Source of the DNA: Massilia sp. YIM B02443
GTDB taxonomy: Bacteria > Pseudomonadota > Gammaproteobacteria > Burkholderiales > Burkholderiaceae_D
Direction: 5' to 3'
Assembly (NCBI RefSeq): GCF_030411955.1
Contig: NZ_JASNRA010000013.1
Span: 1 to 64,000 of the forward strand
DNA: 64,000 nucleotides
In this document: positions 26,118 through 34,218 of the stretch, piece by piece
How positions within the stretch are numbered: the first letter of the stretch is position 1
Layout of the letters: every line of letters begins with the position of its first letter
Made by a program: the position numbers and the translations under genes
Notes under the pieces: model-generated
Seen by the model: the letters and a program-made list of their open reading frames with translations, nothing else
Databases searched by the model: none
What the model was told of the DNA's origin: nothing

Positions 26118-27737
26118 ATGAGTTTTGAAGCACTAGGCCTCCACGCGTCCATCGTCAAGGCAGTCGCCGACGCAGGCTACACCAACCCGACCCCGGTCCA
26201 GGCGCAAGCCATCCCGGCAGCCATCGCACGCCGCGACCTGCTGGTCTCGTCGCAGACCGGCTCGGGCAAGACCGCAGCCTTCATGCTGCCGGCCCTGCAC
26301 CATCTGGCCAACCTCGAACCGGCGCCAGCCGGCAAGACCCCTGCGCAAGAAGCGCAGGCCGCCCGCGCCCGCGGCGAGCGCGTCCGTTTCAAGCCGGCCC
26401 AGCCGAAAATGCTGGTGCTGACCCCGACCCGCGAACTGGCCCTGCAGGTCACCAGCGCAACCGACCAGTACACTGCCCACATGCGCCGCCTGCGCTGCGT
26501 TTCGATCCTGGGCGGCATGCCGTACCCGAAGCAGATGCAACTGCTGGCCAAGAATCCCGAGATCCTGGTCGCCACCCCGGGCCGCCTGATCGACCACATG
26601 GAGTCGGGCAAGATCGACTTCTCCGAACTGCAGATCCTGGTGCTGGACGAAGCCGACCGCATGCTGGACATGGGCTTCATCGACGACATCGAGAAGATCG
26701 TCGCCGCGACCCCGTCGAGCCGCCAGACCATGCTGTTCTCGGCCACCCTGGACGGCGTGGTCGGCAACATGGCGCGCCGCATCACCACCGATCCGATGAC
26801 GATCCAGATCGCCAGCGCCACCAACCGCCACGAGAACATCGTGCAGAAGGTGCACTTCGTGGACGACCTGTCGCACAAGAACCGCCTGCTCGACCACCTG
26901 CTGCGCGACGAAGGCCTGGACCAGGCCGTGGTGTTCACCGCCACCAAGCGCGACGCCGACATGATCGCCGACCGCCTGAACATCGCCGGCTTCGCCGCCG
27001 CCGCACTGCATGGCGACATGCACCAGGGCGCGCGCAACCGCACCCTGGACAGCCTGCGCCGCGGCAGCGTCAAGGTGCTGGTGGCAACCGACGTCGCCGC
27101 GCGCGGCATCGACGTGCCGAACATCACCCACGTGGTGAACTACGACCTGCCGAAGTTCCCGGAAGACTACGTGCACCGCATCGGCCGTACCGGCCGCGCC
27201 GGCCGCAACGGCACCGCGATCTCGCTGGTCAACCACGCGGAAAGCATGAACATGCGCCGCATCGAGCGCTTCACGCGCCAGCCGATCCCGGTCGGCGTGG
27301 TCGAAGGGTTCGAACCGAAGCGCAGCGCGCCGAGCTCGCGCGCCGGCGCCCGTCCGGGCTGGAAGCCAGGCGACGGCCGCAGTGCCGGCAAGCCGGCCCA
27401 GCGCAGCTTCGGTAAGCCTGGCTCCGGCAGCCCACGTGAAGGCGGCTACGGCGAGCGCGCACCGCGCGAAGCCTACGCACCGCGTCCATATGGCGACCGT
27501 CCAGCGGGCGACCGCGCCCCGAGCGAAAGCCGCTATGCAGACCGCGGCCCGCGCGAAGGCGGCTATCAAGGCCAGCGCAGTAGCGGTTACGCCGACCGCG
27601 CACCACGTGAAGGCGGCGGCTACGCTGGCCGTCCGGCGGCCGACCGCGCACCGCGCGACGGTCAGCGCCGTGAAGGCGGTTACAAAGGCGCCCATCCGCG
27701 CTCGATGGAAGGCGCACGCCGCACCTTCGGCGAATAA
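26118..27737 (+). CDS. rhlE: DEAD-box ATP-dependent RNA helicase RhlE type
   Basis: 539 aa. Q motif (F..LGLH, PTPVQ), Walker A SQTGSGKT, motif Ib TPGR, motif II DEAD, motif III SAT, motif V ATDVAARGIDV and motif VI HRIGRTGRAGR are all present. The C-terminal about 130 residues are low-complexity, with repeats of REGGY, DRAPRE and related Arg/Gly units, which usually bind RNA and promote condensates. Expected to unwind structured RNA in ribosome assembly and RNA decay, especially in the cold. Followed by a clear intrinsic terminator. Confidence 0.95.
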   Translation: MSFEALGLHASIVKAVADAGYTNPTPVQAQAIPAAIARRDLLVSSQTGSGKTAAFMLPALHHLANLEPAPAGKTPAQEAQAARARGERVRFKPAQPKMLVLTPTRELALQVTSATDQYTAHMRRLRCVSILGGMPYPKQMQLLAKNPEILVATPGRLIDHMESGKIDFSELQILVLDEADRMLDMGFIDDIEKIVAATPSSRQTMLFSATLDGVVGNMARRITTDPMTIQIASATNRHENIVQKVHFVDDLSHKNRLLDHLLRDEGLDQAVVFTATKRDADMIADRLNIAGFAAAALHGDMHQGARNRTLDSLRRGSVKVLVATDVAARGIDVPNITHVVNYDLPKFPEDYVHRIGRTGRAGRNGTAISLVNHAESMNMRRIERFTRQPIPVGVVEGFEPKRSAPSSRAGARPGWKPGDGRSAGKPAQRSFGKPGSGSPREGGYGERAPREAYAPRPYGDRPAGDRAPSESRYADRGPREGGYQGQRSSGYADRAPREGGGYAGRPAADRAPRDGQRREGGYKGAHPRSMEGARRTFGE

Positions 27738-27762
27738 TATCGCCCTGGCGTGACACGCAAAA

Positions 27763-27788
27763 CGGCTGCTTCGGCAGCCGTTTTTTTT
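27763..27788 (+). terminator. Intrinsic terminator of rhlE
   Basis: Stem CGGCTGC / GCAGCCG with a TTCG tetraloop and eight Ts directly after it; A residues before the stem pair with the first Ts. A textbook rho-independent terminator 26 nt after the rhlE stop. Confidence 0.95.
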
Positions 27789-27797
27789 CGTGCCCGC

Positions 27798-27803
27798 TAT
27801 AAT
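27798..27803 (+). promoter_or_regulatory. -10 element for senB-selD
   Basis: A perfect TATAAT 42 nt before the senB ATG and just after the rhlE terminator. The -35 region coincides with the T-tract and is poor. It implies senB-selD has its own transcript. Confidence 0.55.
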
Positions 27804-27845
27804 CTTTCATCCTTCCCGCATACGCTCTCCCCGCCTCCCTTCGCA

Positions 27846-28835
27846 ATGCCCCGTCCCCGCATCCTGATCGTCAGCCCCGCCTCCGCCCGCGACAACAATG
27901 GCAACTGGCAAAGCGCCAGCCGCTGGGCGCGCTTCCTGCGACCCGGATACCGGGTCGGGATCGCGTCCGGCTGGTCGGCAGGCGACGCCGTGCCCGACCT
28001 GTTGATCGCGCTGCACGCGCGCCGTTCGGCGCAGGCACTGGCGGCATTTCGCGCTGCGCACCCGCAGCGCCCGACGCTGCTGGTGCTGACCGGGACCGAC
28101 GTCTATCGCGACATCGACCATGACGCCGCCGCCCGCGCCTCGCTCGAGCTGGCCCAGGCCATCGTGGTGCTGCAGGCCGACGCCATGACGCGCCTGCCGG
28201 CCGGCGTGCGCGCCAAGGCGAGCGTGATCCACCAATCCGCGCCGCCCCTCGCCCCGTATGCGGGTCCGGCGCGCCGGGTGCGCGAGATCTGCATGATCGG
28301 CCACCTGCGTCCCGAAAAAGATCCGCTGACCTTCATGCGCGCGGCGCGCCTGGTCGACGATCCCGGCCTGCTGCTGACCCATATCGGCGGCGTGCTGGAT
28401 CCAGTCCTGGGCCAGGCCGCCGGGGAAGCAGCGCACGACAATCCGCGCTACCGCTGGCTGGGCGCCCTGCCGCGCGCCCGCACGCGCCAGATCCTCAAGC
28501 GCAGCCACGCGATGGCAATTACCTCGCTCATGGAAGGCGGCGCCAACGTCATCATCGAAGCCGTCACCTGCGGCGTGCCGGTGCTGGCCTCGGATATCGG
28601 CGGCAACGTCGGCATGCTGGGCCGCGACTATGCCGGCTATTTCGCGCCGGGCGACGCCGCGGGACTGGCGCGGCTGGCCGAGCGCAGCGTGCACGACCCC
28701 GACTTTCACGCGCTCTTGAAGCGCCAGTGCGCGGCGCGCGCGCCATTGTTCGCCCCGAGCGCCGAGCAAGCGCTGCTGCGCGACATGGTGGATAATCTGC
28801 TGCGTCAAACAACATCACCGGAAAAATCCCCATGA
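27846..28835 (+). CDS. senB: SenB-like selenosugar synthase (GT4-type glycosyltransferase)
   Basis: 329 aa from ATG 27846; the in-frame region before it overlaps the promoter. A GT-B fold is indicated by the N-terminal ILIVSPASARDNNGNW segment and the C-terminal donor-site motif EGGANVIIEAVTCGVPVLASDIGGN. This N-terminus and the coupling to selD match the family once called TIGR04348 and now known as SenB, which condenses selenophosphate with UDP-N-acetylglucosamine or UDP-glucose to form a selenosugar for selenoneine. Assignment is from memory of the family. Its stop overlaps the selD start (ATGA). Confidence 0.8.
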   Translation: MPRPRILIVSPASARDNNGNWQSASRWARFLRPGYRVGIASGWSAGDAVPDLLIALHARRSAQALAAFRAAHPQRPTLLVLTGTDVYRDIDHDAAARASLELAQAIVVLQADAMTRLPAGVRAKASVIHQSAPPLAPYAGPARRVREICMIGHLRPEKDPLTFMRAARLVDDPGLLLTHIGGVLDPVLGQAAGEAAHDNPRYRWLGALPRARTRQILKRSHAMAITSLMEGGANVIIEAVTCGVPVLASDIGGNVGMLGRDYAGYFAPGDAAGLARLAERSVHDPDFHALLKRQCAARAPLFAPSAEQALLRDMVDNLLRQTTSPEKSP

Positions 28836-29887
28836 GCATCAGCGACCAACCGATCAAACTCACCTCGTTCTCCCACGGCGGCGGCTGCGGCTGCAAGATC
28901 GCGCCCGGCGTGCTGGCCGAGATCCTGAAGTCCTCGAGCGGCTTCCCGCTGCCGAAGGAACTGATGGTCGGCATCGAGACCGCGGACGACGCCGCGGTCT
29001 ACAAGCTCAACGACGAGCAGGCGCTGATCGCCACCACCGATTTCTTCATGCCGATCGTCGACGATCCGTTCGACTTCGGCCGCATCGCCGCCACCAACGC
29101 GATCTCGGACGTGTACGCGATGGGCGGCACCCCGATCATGGCGCTGGCGCTGGTCGGCATGCCGGTCAACAAGCTGCCGCTCGAGACCATCGGCCAGATC
29201 ATCCGCGGCGGCGAATCCATCTGCGCCGAAGCCGGGATCCCGATCGCCGGTGGCCACACCATCGACTCGGTCGAGCCGATCTATGGCCTGGTGGTGATGG
29301 GCCTGGTGCATCCGTCGAAGGTCAAGCGCAACGCCGACGCCAAAGCGGGCGACGTGCTGGTGCTGGGCAAACCGCTGGGCGTGGGCGTGCTGTCGGCCGC
29401 GCTCAAGAAGGACGCGCTGGGCAAAGAGGACTACGACGCCATGATCGCCAACACCACCAAGCTCAACAAGCCGGGCCGCCTGCTGGCCGAGATGGCGGGC
29501 GTGCATGCGCTGACCGACGTCACCGGCTTTGGCCTCCTGGGCCACCTGCTGGAACTGGCGCGCGGCGCGCAATTGTCGGCCCGGCTGGAGATGAACGCGA
29601 TCCCGCTGCTGCCCGGCGTGCTGCAGCTGGCGCACGACGGCTACTTCACCGGCGCATCGGGCCGCAACTGGGACGCCTACGGCAAGGACGTGCAGCTGGA
29701 CGCCGCCATCACCCCGGCCCAGCGCGCCCTGCTGACCGACCCGCAAACCTCGGGCGGCCTGCTGGTGTCGTGCGACCCGGATTCGGTCGACGAGGTGCTG
29801 GCGCTGTTCGCGCGCGAAGGCTTCGGCGAGGCCGCCGTGATCGGCCGCATGGATGCCGGCACGGCGGGCGTCACCGTCAAGGCCTGA
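28832..29887 (+). CDS. selD: Selenide, water dikinase (SelD/SenC)
   Basis: 351 aa. Catalytic Cys19 and Cys21 in GGGCGCKIAP with the adjacent lysine, the metal-binding block ATTDFFMPIVDDP, and the AIR-synthase-like C-domain (TDVTGFGLLGHL) are intact. It makes selenophosphate from selenide and ATP. The coupling to senB (4-nt overlap) suggests its selenophosphate feeds the selenosugar synthase, the role called SenC. No selA, selB, selC or ybbB is in this window, so a role in selenocysteine or selenouridine synthesis cannot be judged. Convergent with the DUF1906 gene. Confidence 0.95.
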   Translation: MSISDQPIKLTSFSHGGGCGCKIAPGVLAEILKSSSGFPLPKELMVGIETADDAAVYKLNDEQALIATTDFFMPIVDDPFDFGRIAATNAISDVYAMGGTPIMALALVGMPVNKLPLETIGQIIRGGESICAEAGIPIAGGHTIDSVEPIYGLVVMGLVHPSKVKRNADAKAGDVLVLGKPLGVGVLSAALKKDALGKEDYDAMIANTTKLNKPGRLLAEMAGVHALTDVTGFGLLGHLLELARGAQLSARLEMNAIPLLPGVLQLAHDGYFTGASGRNWDAYGKDVQLDAAITPAQRALLTDPQTSGGLLVSCDPDSVDEVLALFAREGFGEAAVIGRMDAGTAGVTVKA

Positions 29888-29901
29888 GCGCGCGCCTGCG
29901 A

Positions 29902-30591
29902 TCAGGTCCGCAGTTCCAGTTCCTGGTGCAGCGGCAACGTCAGCTCCGCCACCGCATCGCACGCCTCCACCTGGAACAGGCCCGGATCGCGTCCCGGATT
30001 GCCGATGTCGGGCGTGATCTCGAAGGTCGCGCCGGCCAGCGCGATGCGGGTCGGCATCCATTGCAGCAGGTCGTAGCGCATCGCGTGCGCATAACTCTGG
30101 GTGCCGGCGAAGCCGCGCGCCTGCGACAGCCAGGCCAGCGTGGCGAGGCCGCGGTCGATCATCGCCGCGCAGCAGCGCCCCGAACCGTGCACGCCGACGC
30201 GGTAGCCGGCCGGCCCGCTGAGCGTGGCGCGGATGCCGGTGAAATAGGCGGCGATCGGGCCGTCGACTTCCTCGCGCGTGGCGTCGTGCCCGAGCGCCAC
30301 ATAGATCGCGCTGCCGGCCGGCTGGCCGGCGGCGCGCGCCAGGCGCAGCGCGTCGGCGCCATCCAGCAGCCCCTGCTGGCGCGTGAAATAGGCTTCGTGG
30401 GTGGCGCCGTGCTCCCACAATGCGCCGATCTTGAGCCCGGCGTCGGACAAGCTGCGCGCTTCGTCCAGGCCCAGGTTGCGGCCCGGATCGCGGCCGTAGC
30501 AGCGCATGACGAAATCGTAGCCGCGCCGGCGCAGCGCCGGCGCGTGCCGCCCCATGTCGAGCGGCGTATCGAATCCCTTGAGCGTCGCCAT
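29902..30591 (-). CDS. DUF1906 glycoside-hydrolase-like protein
   Basis: 229 aa. Begins with GFDTPLDM, then YDFVMRCYGRDPGRNL, and has acidic residues at strand ends (YVALGHD), as in DUF1906 (Rv2525c-like, GH25-type TIM barrel). No signal peptide, so its target, if peptidoglycan, would need another export route. GGAGGGG sits just before the start. It is the second gene of a unit with a 56-residue membrane peptide. Enzymatic activity is not shown for most of the family. Confidence 0.8.
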   Translation of the reverse strand: MATLKGFDTPLDMGRHAPALRRRGYDFVMRCYGRDPGRNLGLDEARSLSDAGLKIGALWEHGATHEAYFTRQQGLLDGADALRLARAAGQPAGSAIYVALGHDATREEVDGPIAAYFTGIRATLSGPAGYRVGVHGSGRCCAAMIDRGLATLAWLSQARGFAGTQSYAHAMRYDLLQWMPTRIALAGATFEITPDIGNPGRDPGLFQVEACDAVAELTLPLHQELELRT

Positions 30592-30601
30592 GTCCCCTCC
30601 T

Positions 30602-30772
30602 TCAGGCGCGGTCGGCGCCGGGGTGGGCCGCGTGCTCGTCGACCGGATGGCGCACCGTGACCGGCCGGCGCAAGGCCAGCAGCACCGGCGTCACCACCAG
30701 CAACAGCAACAGCACGGCCGCCAGCGCCAGCACGACCGGCAACGGGAATACGGCAGCGAGATCTTGGCTCAT
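30602..30772 (-). CDS. Small membrane peptide upstream of DUF1906
   Basis: 56 aa. One long hydrophobic helix (about 8-34, with a Leu5 run) followed by Arg-Arg and a His/Asp-rich tail. The start has GGGAGA 6 nt upstream. The stop is 10 nt before the DUF1906 start, so they form an operon. It resembles no family I recognise; it could anchor or export its partner. Real because of the ribosome site, spacing and coding bias. Confidence 0.7.
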   Translation of the reverse strand: MSQDLAAVFPLPVVLALAAVLLLLLVVTPVLLALRRPVTVRHPVDEHAAHPGADRA

Positions 30773-30906
30773 GACATCTCCCGGTCAGTGTTATCGCGCG
30801 CCCGATTGGTTTCGCGCAAGACCGTACTGTGCCACCGCCTTAAACGGATTAATTTGACCGGCCGCAATCCTCAGCCGGGCGTTGCAGAGACGCCGCGCCG
30901 CCACCG

Positions 30907-31851
30907 TCAGCCGCGCCGCGCCAGCGGCGGCACCCCGGTGTCGACCGGCGGCACGCCGCTGCCGGCCTGCCCCACCCGCTCGTATTCGGCGATTACCTGC
31001 GCCCCGAGCAGCAGCAGCGTGGCCGCGATTTCGAGGCTGAACATGACCACGATGGCGGTGGTCATCGAGCCGTACACCACGTTCACCTGCGACAGCGTCG
31101 AGAAATACCAGACCAGCACGTGGCGCGCCGCTTCCCACAGCAGCGCCGCGGTGACGCCGCCGATGGTGGCGTGCCACAGCGACAGCCGCCCGACCGGCAT
31201 CACCAGGTAGATCGAGGTCAGCACCAGGATCTCGCCCAGCAGGCCCAGCAGATACAGCAAGGCGCCCGAGACGCCGCCGAGCGACCAGCGGTAGTTGAAC
31301 AGCCACACGCTCTCGGTGCCCATCACCTGCAGCGCGCCGGCCACCAGGGTCACGATCATGATGCCGAAACCGAGCGCCACGATGTAGCAGTACGGCAGCA
31401 GCGCCGACACCGCGTAGTGGCGCCGGCGGGTCGCCACCCGGTGCACGAAGATCACGCTCATGGCGTTTTCCAGCACGGTGAACGCGAGCGAACTGAAGAA
31501 CAGCATGGTGAGCGCCAGCACCCAGGTGATGATCTGGCGGTCTTCCAGGAAGCTGGCGACCTCGGTGACGATCGGGCGCGACTGGCCCGGCACCAGCAGT
31601 TCGAGGTAGCGGCGCAGCGTGTCGAGCAGCTCGGCCTGGTCGATGAAGTGCGACAGCACCACCACCACCAGCATCAGGAACGGCACGATCGACAGCAGCG
31701 CGTAATAGGCGACCGCGCCGGCCAGCAGCAGGCCCTGGTTGGCGCGGAAGCCCTTGAGCACCTGCAGCGCGAACGCCAGCGGGTGCGAGAGGATGTAGAT
31801 GTTGGCGCGCTGGTCGAGCAGGCGCGCGCGCCAGTCACGCCGGCGGCTCAT
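30907..31851 (-). CDS. YihY/BrkB family inner membrane protein
   Basis: 314 aa from ATG 31851. About six TM segments with the YihY hallmarks GAVAYYALLSIVPFLML near the N-terminus, FTVLENAMSVIF in the middle and YGSMTTAIVVMF near the end. Once misnamed ribonuclease BN. Its stop is 3' terminal in the egtD-egtB operon and its start overlaps the egtB stop (ATGA), suggesting linked expression, perhaps for transport of ergothioneine or a precursor; that link is inference only. The C-terminus (GVPPVDTGVPP) is repetitive. Confidence 0.9.
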   Translation of the reverse strand: MSRRRDWRARLLDQRANIYILSHPLAFALQVLKGFRANQGLLLAGAVAYYALLSIVPFLMLVVVVLSHFIDQAELLDTLRRYLELLVPGQSRPIVTEVASFLEDRQIITWVLALTMLFFSSLAFTVLENAMSVIFVHRVATRRRHYAVSALLPYCYIVALGFGIMIVTLVAGALQVMGTESVWLFNYRWSLGGVSGALLYLLGLLGEILVLTSIYLVMPVGRLSLWHATIGGVTAALLWEAARHVLVWYFSTLSQVNVVYGSMTTAIVVMFSLEIAATLLLLGAQVIAEYERVGQAGSGVPPVDTGVPPLARRG

Positions 31852-33074
31852 CGTGCCAGCCGGATGCCGGTGAATTGCCAGCGCGCGCCGGTCGGGAAGA
31901 AGTTGCGGTAGCTGGCGCGCGCGTGGCCGTCCGGCGTGGCGCAGGACGAGCCGCGCAGGACGTACTGGTTGATCATGAACTTGCCGTTGTATTCGCCGAT
32001 GGCGCCCGGCGCCGGGGCAAAGCCCGGGTATGGCGCATAGCTGCTGCCGGTCCACTGCCAGCAGGCGCCGAACATCTGTTGCAGGCCCTGCCCGCTGGCG
32101 GCCGCCGGATGATGGGCCGGGCCTTTGGCGAGCACGGCCTGGCGCGCGGCGAATTCCCATTCGGCTTCGGTCGGCAGACGCACGCCGGCCCAGCGCGCAT
32201 AGGCGTCGGCCTCGTACAGCGAGACGTGGGTCACCGGACGTTCGGGGTCGAGCGGCCTGGCGCCGTGCAGGGTGAACTCGTGCCAGCCGCCCTCGTCCTC
32301 GAACCAGTACAGCGGATGGATGATCTCGCCCGAGCACACCTTGTCCCAGCCTTCGGCCAGCCACAGCGACGGGTCGCGGTAGCCGCCGGCCTCGATGAAG
32401 GCCAGGTATTCGCCGTTGGTCACCAGGCGCGAGGCCAGCGCGAAGGGCGCGACATAAGTGCGGTGGCGCGGCAATTCGTTGTCGAAGCAGAAGCCGCGGC
32501 CGTTGTAGCCGATCTCGGCCAGCCCACCGTCGAAGTCCAGCCATTCCAGCGCCGGGGCCGGGGCGGCATCAGGCAGCGTGTCATGCGCATAGGCCGGATA
32601 CAGCGGATTGCATGACAGCAGGTGCTTGACGTCGGTCAGCATCAACTCCTGGTGCTGCTGCTCGTGCTGCAGGCCGAGTTCGACGGTGGCCGCCAGCGTC
32701 TCGTCCACGCCGCGACCAAGGAGCGCCATCATGCGCCGGTCGACATCGAGGCGGTAGGCCTTGACCTCGTCCAGCGACGGCCGCGTGAGCAGGCCGCGCT
32801 GCGGACGCGGGTGCCTGGCGCCGATGCCGTTGTAATACGAATTGAACAGCACCCGGAACGCCGGATGGAAAGGCGCGAAGCCTTCCTCGCGCGGCTCCAG
32901 GATGAAGGTCTCGAAGAACCAGGTGGTATGCGCCAGGTGCCACTTGATCGGGCTGGCGTCGGGCATCGACTGGGCGCAGCAATCCTCGTTCGAGAGCGGC
33001 TCGGCCAGGTGCAGCGAACGGGCGCGCACTTGCCCGAAGCGGCGTTGCAGGCTCTCGTCGCGCAACATGTTCAT
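31848..33074 (-). CDS. egtB: Ergothioneine biosynthesis protein EgtB
   Basis: 408 aa. DinB_2 domain (about 1-165) with iron ligands in WHLAH and in HEQQHQE (HX3HXE), then an FGE-sulfatase domain (about 185-405) with LPTEAEWEFAAR and the C-terminal LRGSSCATP segment. EgtB joins hercynine to cysteine or gamma-glutamylcysteine with oxygen. The KWHLAHTTWFFE block matches standard EgtB rather than, as I recall, the selenoneine synthase SenA. It overlaps egtD and yihY by 4 nt each. A role with the selenosugar cannot be ruled out. Confidence 0.93.
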   Translation of the reverse strand: MNMLRDESLQRRFGQVRARSLHLAEPLSNEDCCAQSMPDASPIKWHLAHTTWFFETFILEPREEGFAPFHPAFRVLFNSYYNGIGARHPRPQRGLLTRPSLDEVKAYRLDVDRRMMALLGRGVDETLAATVELGLQHEQQHQELMLTDVKHLLSCNPLYPAYAHDTLPDAAPAPALEWLDFDGGLAEIGYNGRGFCFDNELPRHRTYVAPFALASRLVTNGEYLAFIEAGGYRDPSLWLAEGWDKVCSGEIIHPLYWFEDEGGWHEFTLHGARPLDPERPVTHVSLYEADAYARWAGVRLPTEAEWEFAARQAVLAKGPAHHPAAASGQGLQQMFGACWQWTGSSYAPYPGFAPAPGAIGEYNGKFMINQYVLRGSSCATPDGHARASYRNFFPTGARWQFTGIRLAR

Positions 33075-34051
33075 GTCGGGATCGCCTGGGCGTGGATCAC
33101 GGCGAACGGACATTGCGGATCGGTCCAGATCCGGGTCGCCTCGAAACCGGAACGCTCGAGCAGCTTGACGGCGTCGGCCTGCTGGTACTTGTAGCTGTTC
33201 TCGGTGTGGATGCAGTCGCCGGCGCGGAAAGCGCGCGCGCCGCCCTGCCAGCGCACCTCCTGGTCGCGGGTCGCTTCCAGGTGCATCTCGACCCGGCCGC
33301 GCGCGGCGTTGTAGAAGCCGCGGTGGCGCCAGGCGCGGATGTCGAAATCGGCGCCGAGCAGCGTGTTCACGTGGCGCAGCACGTTCAGGTTGAAGGCGGC
33401 GGTCACGCCCAGCGCGTCGTCGTAGGCGGCGTCCAGCACCGCCTTGTCCTTGACCAGGTCGATCCCGATCAGGACCCCGCCGTCGTCGCCGCACTGGGCG
33501 CGCAGGCGGCGCAGGAAGGCTTGCGCTTCGTCGGGCGTGAAATTGCCGATCGACGAACCGGGATAGAAGAACAGGCGCCGCGCGGCCGTTACCCGCGCCG
33601 GCAGTTCGAACTGCTGCGAGAAGTCCATGCCCAGCGCTTCCATCGCGATGTGCGGGAAGCGCTGGCGCAGGCGGCCCAGGGCGTCGTGCAGGAATTCGCT
33701 GGAGATGTCGACCGCCACGTACTGGGCCGGCGCCAGCAGCGGAAACAGCGCGGCCGCCTTGGCGCAGTTGCCGGCGCCGAGATCGATCAGGGTGCTGCCG
33801 GCGCCGGCCACGCGCGCGATCTCGGCGCCATGGCGCGCGAACAGCGCCGCTTCGGTGCGGGTCGGATAGTATTCGGGCAGTTCGCAGATCGCCTCGAACA
33901 GCTTGGAGCCGAGCGAATCGTAGAGGAATTTGGGCGAAATCCAGGCCTGCGGCGCGCCCAGCGAGGCGTGCAATTCATCGGCCACGTGGGCATTGACCGG
34001 AATGTCGGAAGCACCGGCAGGCGCTATATCGGATGTACAGGAGGTCAGCAT
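33071..34051 (-). CDS. egtD: L-histidine N(alpha)-methyltransferase EgtD
   Basis: 326 aa from ATG 34051; an ATG at 34063 is also possible. SAM-binding motif LIDLGAGNCAKA, the region LFFYPGSSIGNF and the C-terminal HTENSYKY block are hallmarks of EgtD (Methyltransf_33). It trimethylates histidine to hercynine, the precursor of ergothioneine and also of selenoneine. First gene of egtD-egtB-yihY and divergent from the PhnD-like transporter operon across a 167-nt region. Confidence 0.95.
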   Translation of the reverse strand: MLTSCTSDIAPAGASDIPVNAHVADELHASLGAPQAWISPKFLYDSLGSKLFEAICELPEYYPTRTEAALFARHGAEIARVAGAGSTLIDLGAGNCAKAAALFPLLAPAQYVAVDISSEFLHDALGRLRQRFPHIAMEALGMDFSQQFELPARVTAARRLFFYPGSSIGNFTPDEAQAFLRRLRAQCGDDGGVLIGIDLVKDKAVLDAAYDDALGVTAAFNLNVLRHVNTLLGADFDIRAWRHRGFYNAARGRVEMHLEATRDQEVRWQGGARAFRAGDCIHTENSYKYQQADAVKLLERSGFEATRIWTDPQCPFAVIHAQAIPT

Positions 34052-34126
34052 AAGGTTTATCATTCGTGCCGCCACGCCGCACCGTGCGAGATGGCCAGGC
34101 GCATCGCCTGATTCTGTTGCCGCTTT

Positions 34127-34136
34127 TGCTATCATA
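34127..34136. promoter_or_regulatory. Divergent, near-symmetric -10 elements
   Basis: TGCTATCAT on the plus strand is an extended -10 for the transporter operon. The same bases read as TATGAT on the minus strand, a -10 for egtD. The two hexamers overlap almost fully. Transcripts in both directions would be mutually exclusive or coregulated. Leaders of about 75 nt result on each side. No activator site was recognised. Confidence 0.45.
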
Positions 34137-34218
34137 GCGGATTGTCGCGAAACGCCGTTTTCGCCTCGGTTCAAGCGTGCAGGCCCTTGGGCGCCCCGCT
34201 CTTAACTTTTCAATAAGA

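Noticed and set aside
26133-27695. 520-codon frame antisense to rhlE
   Set aside because: Low-complexity Ala/Val/Gly translation opposite a gene with all DEAD-box motifs.
31848-33074. Calling the EgtB-family gene senA
   Set aside because: Sequence block fits EgtB better and it is coupled to egtD; left as egtB with the alternative noted.
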